A DNA stretch of 25,336 nt from Clostridium sp. CAG:762 (GTDB lineage: Bacteria; Bacillota_I; Bacilli_A; RF39; UBA660). The notes under the pieces were generated by a model. That model made no database searches and was not told the DNA's origin. It saw only the letters and a program-made list of their open reading frames with translations. The stretch spans positions 1-25,336 of the forward strand of contig HF996819.1 in assembly GCA_000432575.1 (NCBI GenBank). The letters are read 5' to 3'. Numbering within the stretch: position 1 is the stretch's first letter; every line of letters starts with the position of its first letter. Both the position numbers and the translations under genes were made by a program. Below, piece by piece: positions 7,628 through 15,510 of the stretch.

Positions 7628-7924
7628 GTTACTAGATAACTTAATTATTAAATCATAATTGTCATCATTAGCCATGATATTATTATGTATTTCATGACAC
7701 TTAGTACACTTATAAATAATCTTATAAGTGTTTTTATATTTTTTAATTCCTATAGGTTCCATCAAACCTTGACAAGAATTTTGTCTATCACCAGGAAATA
7801 TATCTAAATGTTTAGAATATAAACAGTTTGGGCAGTGATCCCTCGCTGTATAACCCAAAGGCATAACTTTTGCCTGACAATTTTCGCACACAAAAGATTC
7901 ATCTATCATATTAAACTTCTTCAT
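7619..7924 (-). CDS. RNHCP domain zinc-binding protein
   Basis: The 101-residue protein carries the hallmark of the small RNHCP family: an N-terminal CxxC pair (CENCQAKV, residues 13-16), then ARDHCPNCLYSKHLDIFPGDR (family consensus RNHCPxCLxSxH...PGDR), C-x-G-x-M-x-P, and a second CxxC (CTKC) near residue 72. Two zinc sites are expected. The family is widespread in bacteria but has no assigned biochemical role. The ribosome site is AGGTGAT just before ATG. Its promoter lies back to back with that of scpA, and its 3' end overlaps the upstream convergent gene by 9 bases. Confidence 0.88.
   Translation of the reverse strand: MKKFNMIDESFVCENCQAKVMPLGYTARDHCPNCLYSKHLDIFPGDRQNSCQGLMEPIGIKKYKNTYKIIYKCTKCHEIHNNIMANDDNYDLIIKLSSNLR
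7624..7644. terminator. Possible bidirectional hairpin between convergent genes
   Basis: TTAAGTTA (7624-7631) pairs with TAACTTAA (7637-7644) around a 5-base loop at the point where two convergent genes overlap. There is no strong T run, so termination is uncertain. Confidence 0.35.
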
Positions 7925-7940
7925 ACAATCACCTAAAAAA

Positions 7941-7949
7941 ATTATACCA
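7941..7949 (-). promoter_or_regulatory. Extended -10 promoter of the RNHCP gene
   Basis: On the minus strand this reads TGGTATAAT, about 17 bases before the start codon of the RNHCP gene. No clear -35 is visible, as is common for extended -10 promoters. It is about 20 bases from the opposing scpA -10 site. Confidence 0.6.
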
Positions 7950-7964
7950 TAAATTACATATTCA

Positions 7965-7973
7965 TGCTATAAT
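7965..7973 (+). promoter_or_regulatory. Extended -10 promoter of the scpA operon
   Basis: TGCTATAAT lies 25 bases before the scpA start. It is divergent from and close to the RNHCP promoter. Confidence 0.65.
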
Positions 7974-7998
7974 TAATATAAAGGATGCAGTGATAATT

Positions 7999-8733
7999 AT
8001 GCAAAATGAATTAGATTACAGTATTAAAATAAATGAGTTTGAAGGCCCACTTGATTTATTACTTCATTTAATAAAACAATCTAACATTGATATATATGAT
8101 ATATCCATAACAGAAATTACCAAAGATTATTTAGATTATATTAATAAAATGCAAGAATTAAATATTGATGTAGCATCATCATATTTAGTCATGGCGAGTG
8201 AATTAATGGTTATTAAATCTAGGTCATTACTTCCAACCAACAATGAAGAAACAATCGACAGTGAAGAAGAATTAACCAAAGAAAAACTAATATCAAAATT
8301 AGTAGAATACCAAAAATATAAAGAAGTAACTAGTTATTTTAAAGAATACGAATCAAAAAGAAAAAAAATATATATTAAATTACCAGAAAATATTAATAAC
8401 TATAATGTAGACACCACCCAAATGAAAGGTCAAAGTAATGTTGACATTTTACTCGAAGCCTTTAAAAGTTTCTTAGAAAGACAAAAGTACATGAAACCTC
8501 TTAATACTAAAGTCACAAAAAAAGAGTATAGTGTAAAAGTTAGAAAAGAAGAAATATATAATATTTTAAAAAAAGAACATACCATAAAGTTTAGCAATTT
8601 ATTTGATAAAAAAGAAAAAGATTATATAATTGTAACGTTTTTAAGTATATTAGAAATGGCTAAAGATAACACCTTAAAAATAGAACAAAAACATAACTTT
8701 GATGAAATTATTTTGAGTTTAGAAAGTAAGTGA
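7999..8733 (+). CDS. scpA: Segregation and condensation protein A
   Basis: The 244-residue protein has the ScpA signature NEFEGPLDLLLHLIKQSNIDIYDI at its start, followed by ITEITKDYLDYI and the YLVMASELMVIKSRSLLP segment. It ends with a C-terminal winged-helix region. ScpA is the kleisin that bridges the SMC heads and, with ScpB, forms the bacterial condensin for chromosome segregation. ATG 7999 is preferred because GTGAT at 7990-7994 is the type of ribosome site used by several neighbours; a GTG start at 7990 with AAGGA upstream would add three residues and is a fair alternative. Its stop overlaps the ribosome site for scpB, which starts 4 bases later. Confidence 0.95.
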   Translation: MQNELDYSIKINEFEGPLDLLLHLIKQSNIDIYDISITEITKDYLDYINKMQELNIDVASSYLVMASELMVIKSRSLLPTNNEETIDSEEELTKEKLISKLVEYQKYKEVTSYFKEYESKRKKIYIKLPENINNYNVDTTQMKGQSNVDILLEAFKSFLERQKYMKPLNTKVTKKEYSVKVRKEEIYNILKKEHTIKFSNLFDKKEKDYIIVTFLSILEMAKDNTLKIEQKHNFDEIILSLESK

Positions 8734-8737
8734 TATT

Positions 8738-9295
8738 ATGAATTTAGAAGGAGTATTAGAAGGATTACTATATATAGAAGGAGACGAAGGCTTAACCATT
8801 AAAGACATATCTCGTATTTTAAAAATAAGTGAAGAAGATGCTAAAAAGTTAATCATATCACTTAAAAATAAATATGAAAACATCGACCGAGGTCTTAGAA
8901 TAAAATACCTAGGAAATGCCTTTAAACTAAGCACAAAAGAAGAACATATTTCATATTTCCAACAATTAATTGATACCGAAACAGGAAACACCCTATCCCA
9001 ACAAGCCTTAGAAACCCTAGCAATTATCGCATATAATGAGCCAATTACAAGAGCAAAAATAGACGAACTAAGAGGTGTAGATACATCTTATCAATTAAGA
9101 AAACTTATTGCCAAAGGATTTATCAAAGAATGTGGCAAAGCCAATTTACCAGGAAGACCAACACTATATAAAACAACATCTTTATTCTTAGATTATTTTG
9201 GAATGAGTACAATAGAAGACTTACCTAAAATAGAAATAGAAGAAGAGATAGATAATGAACAAGATTTATTCATCTCAAATTATAAGGAGATTTAG
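8738..9295 (+). CDS. scpB: Segregation and condensation protein B
   Basis: The 185-residue protein shows the ScpB pattern of two winged helices. The first starts LEGVLEGLLYIEGDEGLTIKDI. The second contains LSQQALETLAIIAYNEPITRAKIDELRGVD, the most conserved stretch of the family, followed by GRPTLYKTT and FLDYFGM. It dimerises and binds ScpA in the SMC complex. It is translationally coupled to scpA through AAGTGATATTATG. The last bases of the gene supply AAGGAG for the next gene. Confidence 0.96.
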   Translation: MNLEGVLEGLLYIEGDEGLTIKDISRILKISEEDAKKLIISLKNKYENIDRGLRIKYLGNAFKLSTKEEHISYFQQLIDTETGNTLSQQALETLAIIAYNEPITRAKIDELRGVDTSYQLRKLIAKGFIKECGKANLPGRPTLYKTTSLFLDYFGMSTIEDLPKIEIEEEIDNEQDLFISNYKEI

Positions 9296-9296
9296 T

Positions 9297-10571
9297 ATGG
9301 AAATAATTGAAATAATTAATAAAAAAAGAAAAAATATTGAATTAAACGAAAGAGAAATCAAATTCATAATAGAGGGTTATGTCAAAGGAACTATTTGTGA
9401 TTACCAAATGAGTGCCTTACTCATGGCAATATGTATTAATGGAATGAGCACTAGTGAAATTAATTATTTAACTAAATACATGATTTTAAGTGGCAAAACA
9501 ATCGATACTAAATCAATAGGAAAACACGTGTTAGATAAACATTCAACAGGAGGAGTAGGTGATAAAACTACCTTAATCGTTGTTCCAATTGTTGCATCCC
9601 TAGGGGTCAATGTTCTAAAAATGAGTGGCAGAGGACTAGGACATACAGGAGGCACCGCGGATAAATTAGAATCCATCCCAGGTTATACTATTAACATAAC
9701 CGAAAAGAAATTTATAAGCCAAATAAAAAAGATACACTGTGGAATTGCCACCCAAACAAAAGACATAGTCCCAGCGGATAAAAAAATATATGCCCTAAGG
9801 GATGTAACTGGTACAGTTGAAAGTATTCCTCTAATAGCATCATCCATTATGAGCAAAAAAATAGCCTCTGGAGCAACTGATATAGTTATAGATGTAAAAG
9901 TAGGTAAGGGAGCATTGATAAAAAACATAGAAGATGCTAAAAAATTATCTCATATCATGATAAATATAGGTAAATACTATAATAGAAAAGTAATATGCAT
10001 CCTAACTGACATGAATACACCACTTGGCACACATATAGGAAATAGTTTAGAAGTAGAAGAAGCCATTCAAGTATTAAAAGGCCATGGTGAAAAAAAATTA
10101 ACTAAACTATGCATAACCCTAGCCACTTATATGGTACATTTAGGATTAGAAATCTCCCTAAATGAAGCTAAAGAAAAAGTAGTAGCATCTTTAGAAAATG
10201 GCAATGCTTTAGATAAATTCTATGAATTAATTAAATATCAAGGTGGCGACATTGATAAATTGCCAAAAACTAAATATAAATATGAAGTATATTCCACCAT
10301 CAATGGTTTCTTAACTAATATAGATGCCTACATGTTAGGCGAATTTTGTAAGATTATCGGAGCAGGAAGAGAAAAACTAAATGACATCATTGATTATTCT
10401 GTAGGCATTGTCATTAACAAAAAAATCAACGATTACATTAATACCAATGACTCATTATGTACAATATATAGTAATAAAATCATTACATCATTTGAAAATG
10501 TCTTAACCGCCTTTGAAATAACTTCAAAAAAAACCAAAGAAAAAGATATTATTATAGATATTATTAAGTAG
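9297..10571 (+). CDS. pdp: Pyrimidine-nucleoside phosphorylase
   Basis: The 424-residue protein belongs to glycosyltransferase family 3. It has the thymidine/pyrimidine phosphorylase features LDKHSTGGVGDKTTL (phosphate loop) and KMSGRGLGHTGGTADKLESIPG. Pyrimidine-specific features such as VPADKKIYALRDVTGTVESIPLIASSIMSKK follow near residues 157-185. It splits uridine, deoxyuridine or thymidine with phosphate to the free base and (deoxy)ribose-1-phosphate. Length is typical (about 430). ATG 9297 follows AAGGAG and lies one base after the scpB stop; an upstream in-frame ATG at 9255 inside scpB is unlikely. In many Firmicutes pdp sits near xerD with other salvage genes, and the same proximity is kept here without deoB or punA. 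Confidence 0.96.
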   Translation: MEIIEIINKKRKNIELNEREIKFIIEGYVKGTICDYQMSALLMAICINGMSTSEINYLTKYMILSGKTIDTKSIGKHVLDKHSTGGVGDKTTLIVVPIVASLGVNVLKMSGRGLGHTGGTADKLESIPGYTINITEKKFISQIKKIHCGIATQTKDIVPADKKIYALRDVTGTVESIPLIASSIMSKKIASGATDIVIDVKVGKGALIKNIEDAKKLSHIMINIGKYYNRKVICILTDMNTPLGTHIGNSLEVEEAIQVLKGHGEKKLTKLCITLATYMVHLGLEISLNEAKEKVVASLENGNALDKFYELIKYQGGDIDKLPKTKYKYEVYSTINGFLTNIDAYMLGEFCKIIGAGREKLNDIIDYSVGIVINKKINDYINTNDSLCTIYSNKIITSFENVLTAFEITSKKTKEKDIIIDIIK

Positions 10572-10580
10572 GAGGAATTT

Positions 10581-11282
10581 ATGAAATATACATATGAACT
10601 AATTGCTATATTCAATGATGGTGATAAAAAAGTAATTAAAAAAAGTAATAAAAATATAAATGAAATAGATGAGTTTACTTCACAATTTAATAATAAAAGA
10701 GAACTAATTAACCATTTAGAAGATCTTTTTGATAAAGTCATCTTCGATGCAAAAATAAAATATACTTATTTAATCGGGGAAACAAAAACAGAAAAAACAA
10801 TGAATATATTATATAAAAATGATGTATTCGATACTAAAGAATTAATAGAAAAATATAGTAATTATTTAAGAAAAAGCAGTAATATCAATGAACTTAGAAG
10901 ATTTATATACATGCTATATTCTAAAGTAAGTGTTAATGTAAAAGAGAGTCTCATTGAAGAAATAAAAAATGACCTAGAGATTAAAGTAACTAAATATCTA
11001 AATACTTATCGAAAAAAAAGAGATATATACTTTAAATTAAAAAAAGAAGGTATCAAAGTTAAAAATAAAGTAGTAAAAAATAATTTCAAACATGATACTA
11101 TGGAAGAACACATAAGCAAGTTTGAAAGTGATAATAATGAGATTGATGATATTTTAGATACATTAGATTTAGATGAAATATTTTCAGTATATGATATAGA
11201 AGATTTAAAAAGTGTTAGAAGCAAACTAACAGATAAACCATTAGTCGATGGTCTATACCAAGATAAAGGCAAAAAAAGATGA
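10581..11282 (+). CDS. Unknown 233-residue charged protein between pdp and xer recombinase
   Basis: I do not recognise a family. The protein is very rich in Lys, Glu, Asp, Asn and Ile with no membrane segment and no cysteine pairs. The first 75 residues look like a small alpha/beta unit (YTYELIAIFNDGDKKVI, then helices, then KYTYLIGETKTEKTMNILY). The rest is predicted to be helical and charged, with an acidic stretch (DNNEIDDILDTLDLDEIF) near residues 184-202. AGGAGG at 10571-10576 precedes the ATG by 4 bases. The stop overlaps the start of the recombinase gene as ATGA, so the two are translationally coupled. Confidence 0.8.
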   Translation: MKYTYELIAIFNDGDKKVIKKSNKNINEIDEFTSQFNNKRELINHLEDLFDKVIFDAKIKYTYLIGETKTEKTMNILYKNDVFDTKELIEKYSNYLRKSSNINELRRFIYMLYSKVSVNVKESLIEEIKNDLEIKVTKYLNTYRKKRDIYFKLKKEGIKVKNKVVKNNFKHDTMEEHISKFESDNNEIDDILDTLDLDEIFSVYDIEDLKSVRSKLTDKPLVDGLYQDKGKKR

Positions 11283-12184
11283 ACAATAATAATAAATATA
11301 ACACCTATTTAAATAATTTTATTTCTTATTTAACAGATAACAAAAGATATTCCCCTTATACAATTACCAGTTATAAAAAAGATACATATGATTATTTAGA
11401 ATTTCTAAAAAAAAATAATATAGATATAAAAAACAGTAATTATAAAATAGTAGAAGAATATTCTAAGTATTTATATAAAAAAAAATTATCCAAAAGATCT
11501 ATTGCCAGAAAGTATAGCTCAATTAGAACATTCTATAATTACTTAGAAAAAAATAATATATTAGAAAATAATATTTTTAACTTATTAGAAAATCCAAAAA
11601 AAGAAGAAAAACTACCTCGCTTTATTAATGAATACGAATTAGATAAAATGTTTGAAATACCTGATAATAGCCCCAAAGGACAAAGAGACAGGTTAATACT
11701 AGAATTGCTTTATGGAACAGGAGTTAGAGTTAGTGAACTTGTTAACATTAAGATTAATGATATTGATTTTAACAATAATTCTATTAAAGTAAGAGGTAAA
11801 GGTAATAAAGATAGATATGTTTTTTATGGAAAATATTGTAAAGAAGCAATAAATAATTACATAAAAAATGGTCGTATTAGTTTATTAAATGGTCAAACAT
11901 GTGATTATTTACTATTAAATAGATTTGGAAAAAACATTTCAGTTGTTAGTATTAGAAAAATATTAAATGAAATTATAAATAAATGTAGCTTAGATATAAA
12001 AATATCACCCCATGTATTAAGACATACATTTGCCACTCATTTACTTAATGAAGGAGCAGATATAATGCATGTAAAAGAATTACTTGGTCATAGTTCCTTA
12101 TCTACTACTAGTATATATACCCATGTTACTAATGAAAAAATAAAAGAAGTTTACTATAAAACACATCCTAGAGCAAAAGAATAA
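11279..12184 (+). CDS. Tyrosine recombinase of the XerC/XerD type
   Basis: The 301-residue protein has the N-terminal SAM-like core-binding domain (about 1-100) and a catalytic domain with all six expected residues: R150 in YGTGVRVSEL, K174 in GKGNKDR, H245 and R248 in HVLRHTFATHLL, H271 in LLGHSSLSTT and the nucleophile Y280 in SIYTHV. Length and motifs match chromosomal XerC/XerD proteins, which resolve chromosome dimers at dif, and its place in a housekeeping operon near pdp and scpAB supports this. XerC cannot be told from XerD here. The start overlaps the preceding stop (ATGA). Confidence 0.92.
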   Translation: MNNNNKYNTYLNNFISYLTDNKRYSPYTITSYKKDTYDYLEFLKKNNIDIKNSNYKIVEEYSKYLYKKKLSKRSIARKYSSIRTFYNYLEKNNILENNIFNLLENPKKEEKLPRFINEYELDKMFEIPDNSPKGQRDRLILELLYGTGVRVSELVNIKINDIDFNNNSIKVRGKGNKDRYVFYGKYCKEAINNYIKNGRISLLNGQTCDYLLLNRFGKNISVVSIRKILNEIINKCSLDIKISPHVLRHTFATHLLNEGADIMHVKELLGHSSLSTTSIYTHVTNEKIKEVYYKTHPRAKE

Positions 12185-12186
12185 AA

Positions 12187-12231
12187 GACAAAAATATAAT
12201 TAATAATTGCTTTTTGTTCTATTTTTTTTTA
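12187..12231 (+). terminator. Terminator between xer recombinase and tag
   Basis: ACAAAAA (12188-12194) pairs with TTTTTGT (12211-12217) around a 16-base loop, followed by a run of ten T. It overlaps the 3' end of the convergent tag gene. Confidence 0.55.
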
Positions 12232-12761
12232 TACAAATAACACTCCTTATCATGTGAATAAATAATTCCCACAGCCTGTAAATATGAATATATAATAGTA
12301 GATCCTACGAATTTCATACCTCTTTTTATTAAATCTCTTGAAATAGAGTGAGACAAATTATTTGTTACTTTACCTATTTCATAAAACAATTGATTATTAG
12401 TAAATGTAGTTAAATAGTTATAAAAACTACCATATTCTTCTTGAATACTCTTAAATATCTTAGCATTATTAATACTAGCCTTTATCTTTAACTTATTTCT
12501 TATAATCTTATTATTTTCCAATAATTCCTTTATTTTCTTATCGTCATAGAGGACAATCTTATCTATATCAAAATTATCATAAGCAATTTTAAAAGATTTT
12601 CTTTTATTTAAAATACATTCCCAAGACAATCCTGCCTGAAACGATTCTAATATTAATAATTCTAATAAATAATTATCATCAAAATTAGGAACTCCCCATT
12701 CCTTATCATGATATTCTACATATATTGGATTATTTAAATTACACCATTTACATCTTATCAT
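12219..12761 (-). CDS. tag: DNA-3-methyladenine glycosylase I
   Basis: The 180-residue protein has the Tag signature: RCKWC at the start, YHDKEWGVP near residue 17, the helix LLELLILESFQAGLSWECIL with its conserved ESFQAGLSW, GMKFVGSTIIYSYLQAVGIIYSH, and a final HDKEC. The first cysteine and the C-terminal His and Cys form the zinc site. The enzyme removes 3-methyladenine from alkylated DNA. Length is normal (about 185). AAAGGAA precedes the start. Immediately upstream lies the wreck of ogt, the other classical alkylation-repair gene, whose C-terminal reading frame overlaps the first bases of tag; the two were probably an operon. Confidence 0.94.
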   Translation of the reverse strand: MIRCKWCNLNNPIYVEYHDKEWGVPNFDDNYLLELLILESFQAGLSWECILNKRKSFKIAYDNFDIDKIVLYDDKKIKELLENNKIIRNKLKIKASINNAKIFKSIQEEYGSFYNYLTTFTNNQLFYEIGKVTNNLSHSISRDLIKRGMKFVGSTIIYSYLQAVGIIYSHDKECYLYKKK

Positions 12762-12932
12762 ATATAGTTCCTTTCTTAGAAATAAAATACTTACTCATAT
12801 CATTTTTCCATGTGTTAAAATAGCAATCTTATTTTTAATTTCACCACCATAACCAGTTAAATATTTATCATCACTACTTATTAACATATTATCAAACTCT
12901 AAAGGAGTATCATATTCCCATATATAAGTCAT
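12748..12932 (-). pseudogene. ogt: Gutted ogt (O6-methylguanine-DNA methyltransferase) remnant
   Basis: On the minus strand ATG at 12932, preceded by AGGAGA, opens a 45-codon frame (12795-12932). The first half reads TYIWEYDTPLEFDNMLISSDDKYLTG, which resembles the N-terminus of Ogt proteins. It runs straight into GYGGEIKNKIAILTHG, which resembles their extreme C-terminus (LTGYGGGIxxKIxLLxHEG). In another frame the bases then read DMSKYFISKKGT, again like an Ogt end. The roughly 110 residues between, including the PCHR active site, are absent. The junction falls at LTG, a tripeptide present at both places in the family, which suggests deletion between short direct repeats plus a frameshift near 12800. 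It cannot be an active repair enzyme. Confidence 0.75.
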
Positions 12933-13390
12933 AATTTCTCCTAACTATTTTTTCATTTCTTTAAAACCATTTTATCATACTTTTTATATTATAAACCATT
13001 TAATTATTTATCTAGATAGTGTTTCCAAAGTGGGGGAGATATATAAAACTATCCTTTTTATGTAAATCTTCAAAACTTTTTATACTTTGATTAATCGTTG
13101 AAACTTAATTTTATATATTTTTTGTGTTGTCAAAATTACTAAGAGGATTTTATTGCATAAAAAATCAGTCATATTTTATACTGAAAATGTATTAAAAGTT
13201 CGAATAGTTTGAATAGATTCACCAATGGTGCCATAACCTTTATTTATCTAAATAATAGGTAGTAATAAACTACTAGCTAATATAAGTATACCATGGAAAT
13301 ACTAAAATAGATAAAAAATTTTTACGACTTTTTCTTGTGGCATTCCTTGCGTCATGATATAATTTAATTACAAAAATTAGGAGACAAAAA
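12933..13390. other. Gene-poor, probably eroded stretch
   Basis: No convincing gene on either strand. The frames are short and broken. On the minus strand around 13176-13250 a run reading GYGTIGESIQTIRTF looks protein-like, but I cannot assign it to a family. Coding density, ruined genes on both sides and lack of terminators suggest decayed DNA and not a structured RNA. Confidence 0.4.
13334..13363 (+). promoter_or_regulatory. Extended -10 promoter of the AlbA_2 remnant
   Basis: TGATATAAT ends at 13363, with TTGTGG at 13334-13339 as a poor -35 at 18 bases. It lies 28 bases before the start codon of the broken gene. Confidence 0.6.
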
Positions 13391-13722
13391 ATGATAGATG
13401 TAATTGAAGATGTAAGAAATGAATTTAAAGTAAAATTAACAGATAAATTTGAAAAAGAAGATATTTCATTCTTAAATCTAATGGTAGCAATATTTATATT
13501 GGAGTAAATGATAAAGATAATATTGATTTATTACAACGAACTATTAAAGATAGAATAAAAAATAATATTATGCCATCAACTTTAGAACTTTATGATATGG
13601 TTGCATTGGAAGAAAGTAACAAGAAATATATTAAAATAATTATTGCAAAAGGTAGTGAAGATCCATATTATATAAAGGGTATGGAAATAACACCTGATAG
13701 TTGTTTTATTTCCTATAAATAA
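13391..13722 (+). pseudogene. Frameshifted, truncated AlbA_2 (Schlafen-type) DNA-binding protein fragment
   Basis: From ATG 13391 (ribosome site AGGAGA) the frame reads NEFKVKLTDKFEKEDISFLN and then meets a stop at about 13507. Shifting frame near 13475-13480 restores the family pattern: NGSNIYIGVNDKDNIDLL, then TIKDRIKNNIMPSTLELYD, KKYIKIIIAKGSEDPYYIKG and PDSCFI, up to a stop at 13720-13722. This is the N-terminal AlbA_2 domain of proteins often annotated as divergent-AAA or ATP-binding regulators (usual full length above 350 residues). The break is explained by loss of one T, since AAT-TCT-AAT would give FLNSNGS. The C-terminal two-thirds are also missing. Promoter and ribosome site are intact, so the loss may be recent. 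Confidence 0.82.
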
Positions 13723-13925
13723 AGAGATAGAAGTGCTGTGATTTCTTATTTTGCACTCGCAAAATTGATTTAAAAATACGGAAGAACTCTACCATACTTT
13801 TATTTAACTCAGTTAATTAAAGTGGTTACGAGGTTATATTTTACTTCCAACAGTTGGATATATACTTTAAAATGTTGAATGAATCTTGAATGTTACAAAT
13901 TAGTGATAAAAATCTGTTAAAATCG

Positions 13926-13934
13926 TGATATAAT
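13926..13934 (+). promoter_or_regulatory. Extended -10 promoter of the microprotein-acyltransferase unit
   Basis: TGATATAAT lies 51 bases before the first microprotein start. No clear -35 is visible. Confidence 0.6.
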
Positions 13935-13984
13935 TACATAGATGGAACAAATAAATAGTAATTTGTCGTACTGAGGAGTAGTTT

Positions 13985-14077
13985 ATGGGATTTACTTTGT
14001 ATTTGTTAACAATATATTTATTCTTATTTGTTGCTGATGTATTAGCATTTATAAAAGGAAAAGAAAAAAACAGATGA
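13985..14077 (+). CDS. 30-residue membrane microprotein
   Basis: ATG 13985 is preceded by GAGGAG at a good distance and by an extended -10 promoter. The product is one hydrophobic helix (GFTLYLLTIYLFLFVADVLAF) ending in a basic tail (IKGKEKNR). The stop overlaps the ATG of a second small hydrophobic frame as ATGA. I do not recognise it. The ribosome site, the coupling and the position in front of a membrane acyltransferase gene support a real gene. Confidence 0.6.
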   Translation: MGFTLYLLTIYLFLFVADVLAFIKGKEKNR

Positions 14078-14157
14078 TACCTTTTATAGTAATTACTACG
14101 ATAATAATAATTAGTATAATAATTTTTGGCTATTTATGGATTACATCACCAATGTAA
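14074..14157 (+). CDS. 27-residue membrane microprotein, coupled to the previous one
   Basis: The frame starts at the ATG of the ATGA overlap and encodes almost only one hydrophobic helix (IVITTIIIISIIIFGYLWI). It ends 47 bases before the acyltransferase start. It has no ribosome site of its own, so translation would depend on coupling. AT-rich DNA readily yields Ile-rich frames, so confidence is moderate. Confidence 0.45.
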   Translation: MIPFIVITTIIIISIIIFGYLWITSPM

Positions 14158-14204
14158 TATAATTGTTAGAAAATAATATTCTTGGAGTTAGAAGTGGTTT
14201 AAAT

Positions 14205-15434
14205 ATGAAATATAAAAGTGAAATAGTAATTATATCAATAATAACTATATTGATATTATTTTTAAAATTGATAAATGTGTTTCAAATTGAAAATGGTTTA
14301 GGCAATCCTTTTTCTATTGTTTTAATGATAATTTGTTTTAGTCTTGTTACTATATTTATTCAAAAAAATATAGATAGAAATTATAGAATAAATAAATTAA
14401 ATTATCAAAACTTAAACATTTTAAAATATATATCTTCAATTTTAATCATCATACTACATTTGCATCCATTTCTTAACTCTTCAAACGAATTAGATTTAGC
14501 ATTTAATAATATAGTTACAAGAATATGTGTTCCTATATTTTTTATAATAACTGGCTATTTTGTTGCCAAAAAGGAGAAAGTAAATAAAAATTATATAAAA
14601 GAATACATAAAGAAAACAATACCATTATATTTTGTTTGGAGTTTGTTGTACATACCTGTAATAATAGGCACAATAATTCAGTATATGCCAATCATAAATG
14701 AGTATATATTAAAAATCAATATTACTTTACCCTTACTAATTATTCTATCAATAATATTATTACCTATTATAGTGTTGGTCGCTTTATGCTATACAGGAGT
14801 TTATTATCATTTATGGTATTTTCCTGCAATAATATTTTCTTTGATTGTTTTAAAAAAATGGAAACAAAAATTTAATATAAAATATTTATTAATAATTTCC
14901 TTTATATTATTATTATTTGGGGCAACAGAAACTTATTATGGGGTTTTACCATTATCAATAAAAAGAATATTATCTTATTACTATAATATTTTCTTTACCA
15001 CTAGAAACTTCTTATTCTTTGGATTATTTTATGTAGTATTAGGTTATTATGTAGGTACAAAGGAAAAGGCATATTCAAAATATTGTTTTCTTAAATTAAT
15101 TGTTTCATTTTTCTTATTAACTTTTGAAGCAATATTATTACATGATACTGATAGACTCAATAGTAACATTTTATTATCTTGTATACCATTAACTTACTAC
15201 TTATTTATTTCATCTATTTATATTACTAATAGCATGAAATTAAATTTCCAATTTGGTACTTATTCTAAATATTATTATTTAATACATCCTATGGTAATTT
15301 TTGTTATATCTTTGTTGTATAAAAATATAAATAATTATCCATATCTAAGCATTTTGATAGTGATATTGATTACACATATTACTTCAGCTTTAATAATTAA
15401 ATTAAAGAAAAAAAACAAAAGGTTAATTATTTAA
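14205..15434 (+). CDS. Membrane acyltransferase, acyltransferase-3 family
   Basis: The 409-residue protein has about ten membrane segments. It shows the pattern of acyltransferase family 3: LNILKYISSILIIILHLHPF (with the family's helix-1 His), then VPIFFIITGYFVAKK, LWYFPAIIFSLIVL in the middle and YYLIHPMVIFVISLLY near the C-terminus. Members O-acylate wall polymers, exopolysaccharides or small molecules from the membrane; the substrate cannot be told. The first two membrane helices precede the typical domain. I chose ATG 14205 (AGTGG seven bases before) over a TTG at 14163, which has no ribosome site. It lies in an accessory region, downstream of two microproteins, and is closed by a terminator. 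Confidence 0.85.
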   Translation: MKYKSEIVIISIITILILFLKLINVFQIENGLGNPFSIVLMIICFSLVTIFIQKNIDRNYRINKLNYQNLNILKYISSILIIILHLHPFLNSSNELDLAFNNIVTRICVPIFFIITGYFVAKKEKVNKNYIKEYIKKTIPLYFVWSLLYIPVIIGTIIQYMPIINEYILKINITLPLLIILSIILLPIIVLVALCYTGVYYHLWYFPAIIFSLIVLKKWKQKFNIKYLLIISFILLLFGATETYYGVLPLSIKRILSYYYNIFFTTRNFLFFGLFYVVLGYYVGTKEKAYSKYCFLKLIVSFFLLTFEAILLHDTDRLNSNILLSCIPLTYYLFISSIYITNSMKLNFQFGTYSKYYYLIHPMVIFVISLLYKNINNYPYLSILIVILITHITSALIIKLKKKNKRLII

Positions 15435-15453
15435 CAAATTACAAGTATACTTT

Positions 15454-15492
15454 AAGATGTAAATAATTTAATATTTATATCTTATTTTTTAT
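15454..15492 (+). terminator. Rho-independent terminator of the acyltransferase gene
   Basis: A 12-bp stem (15454-15465 with 15472-15483, one G-U pair) and 6-base loop are followed by ATTTTTTAT. It marks the right end of the acyltransferase unit, so the IS110 element probably begins at or after about 15490. Confidence 0.75.
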
Positions 15493-15510
15493 GTTAAATT
15501 ATTTACTAAG

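Noticed and set aside
13027..13037. A single AAAGTGGGGGA, identical to the third mraZ repeat with its ribosome site, in the gene-poor stretch
   Set aside because: Only one copy, no 10-base array and no start codon at the right distance, so neither an MraZ box nor a ribosome site is supported.
13176..13250. Protein-like run GYGTIGESIQTIRTF on the minus strand
   Set aside because: Short, closed by stops on both sides and not assignable to a family; kept only as a hint of decay.
13847..13857. Short palindrome CCAACAGTTGG
   Set aside because: Its central base leaves a one-base loop, there is no T run and no nearby gene end; most likely chance.
14163..14204. TTG start adding 14 residues to the acyltransferase
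   Set aside because: No Shine-Dalgarno bases precede it; ATG 14205 has at least AGTGG at suitable distance.
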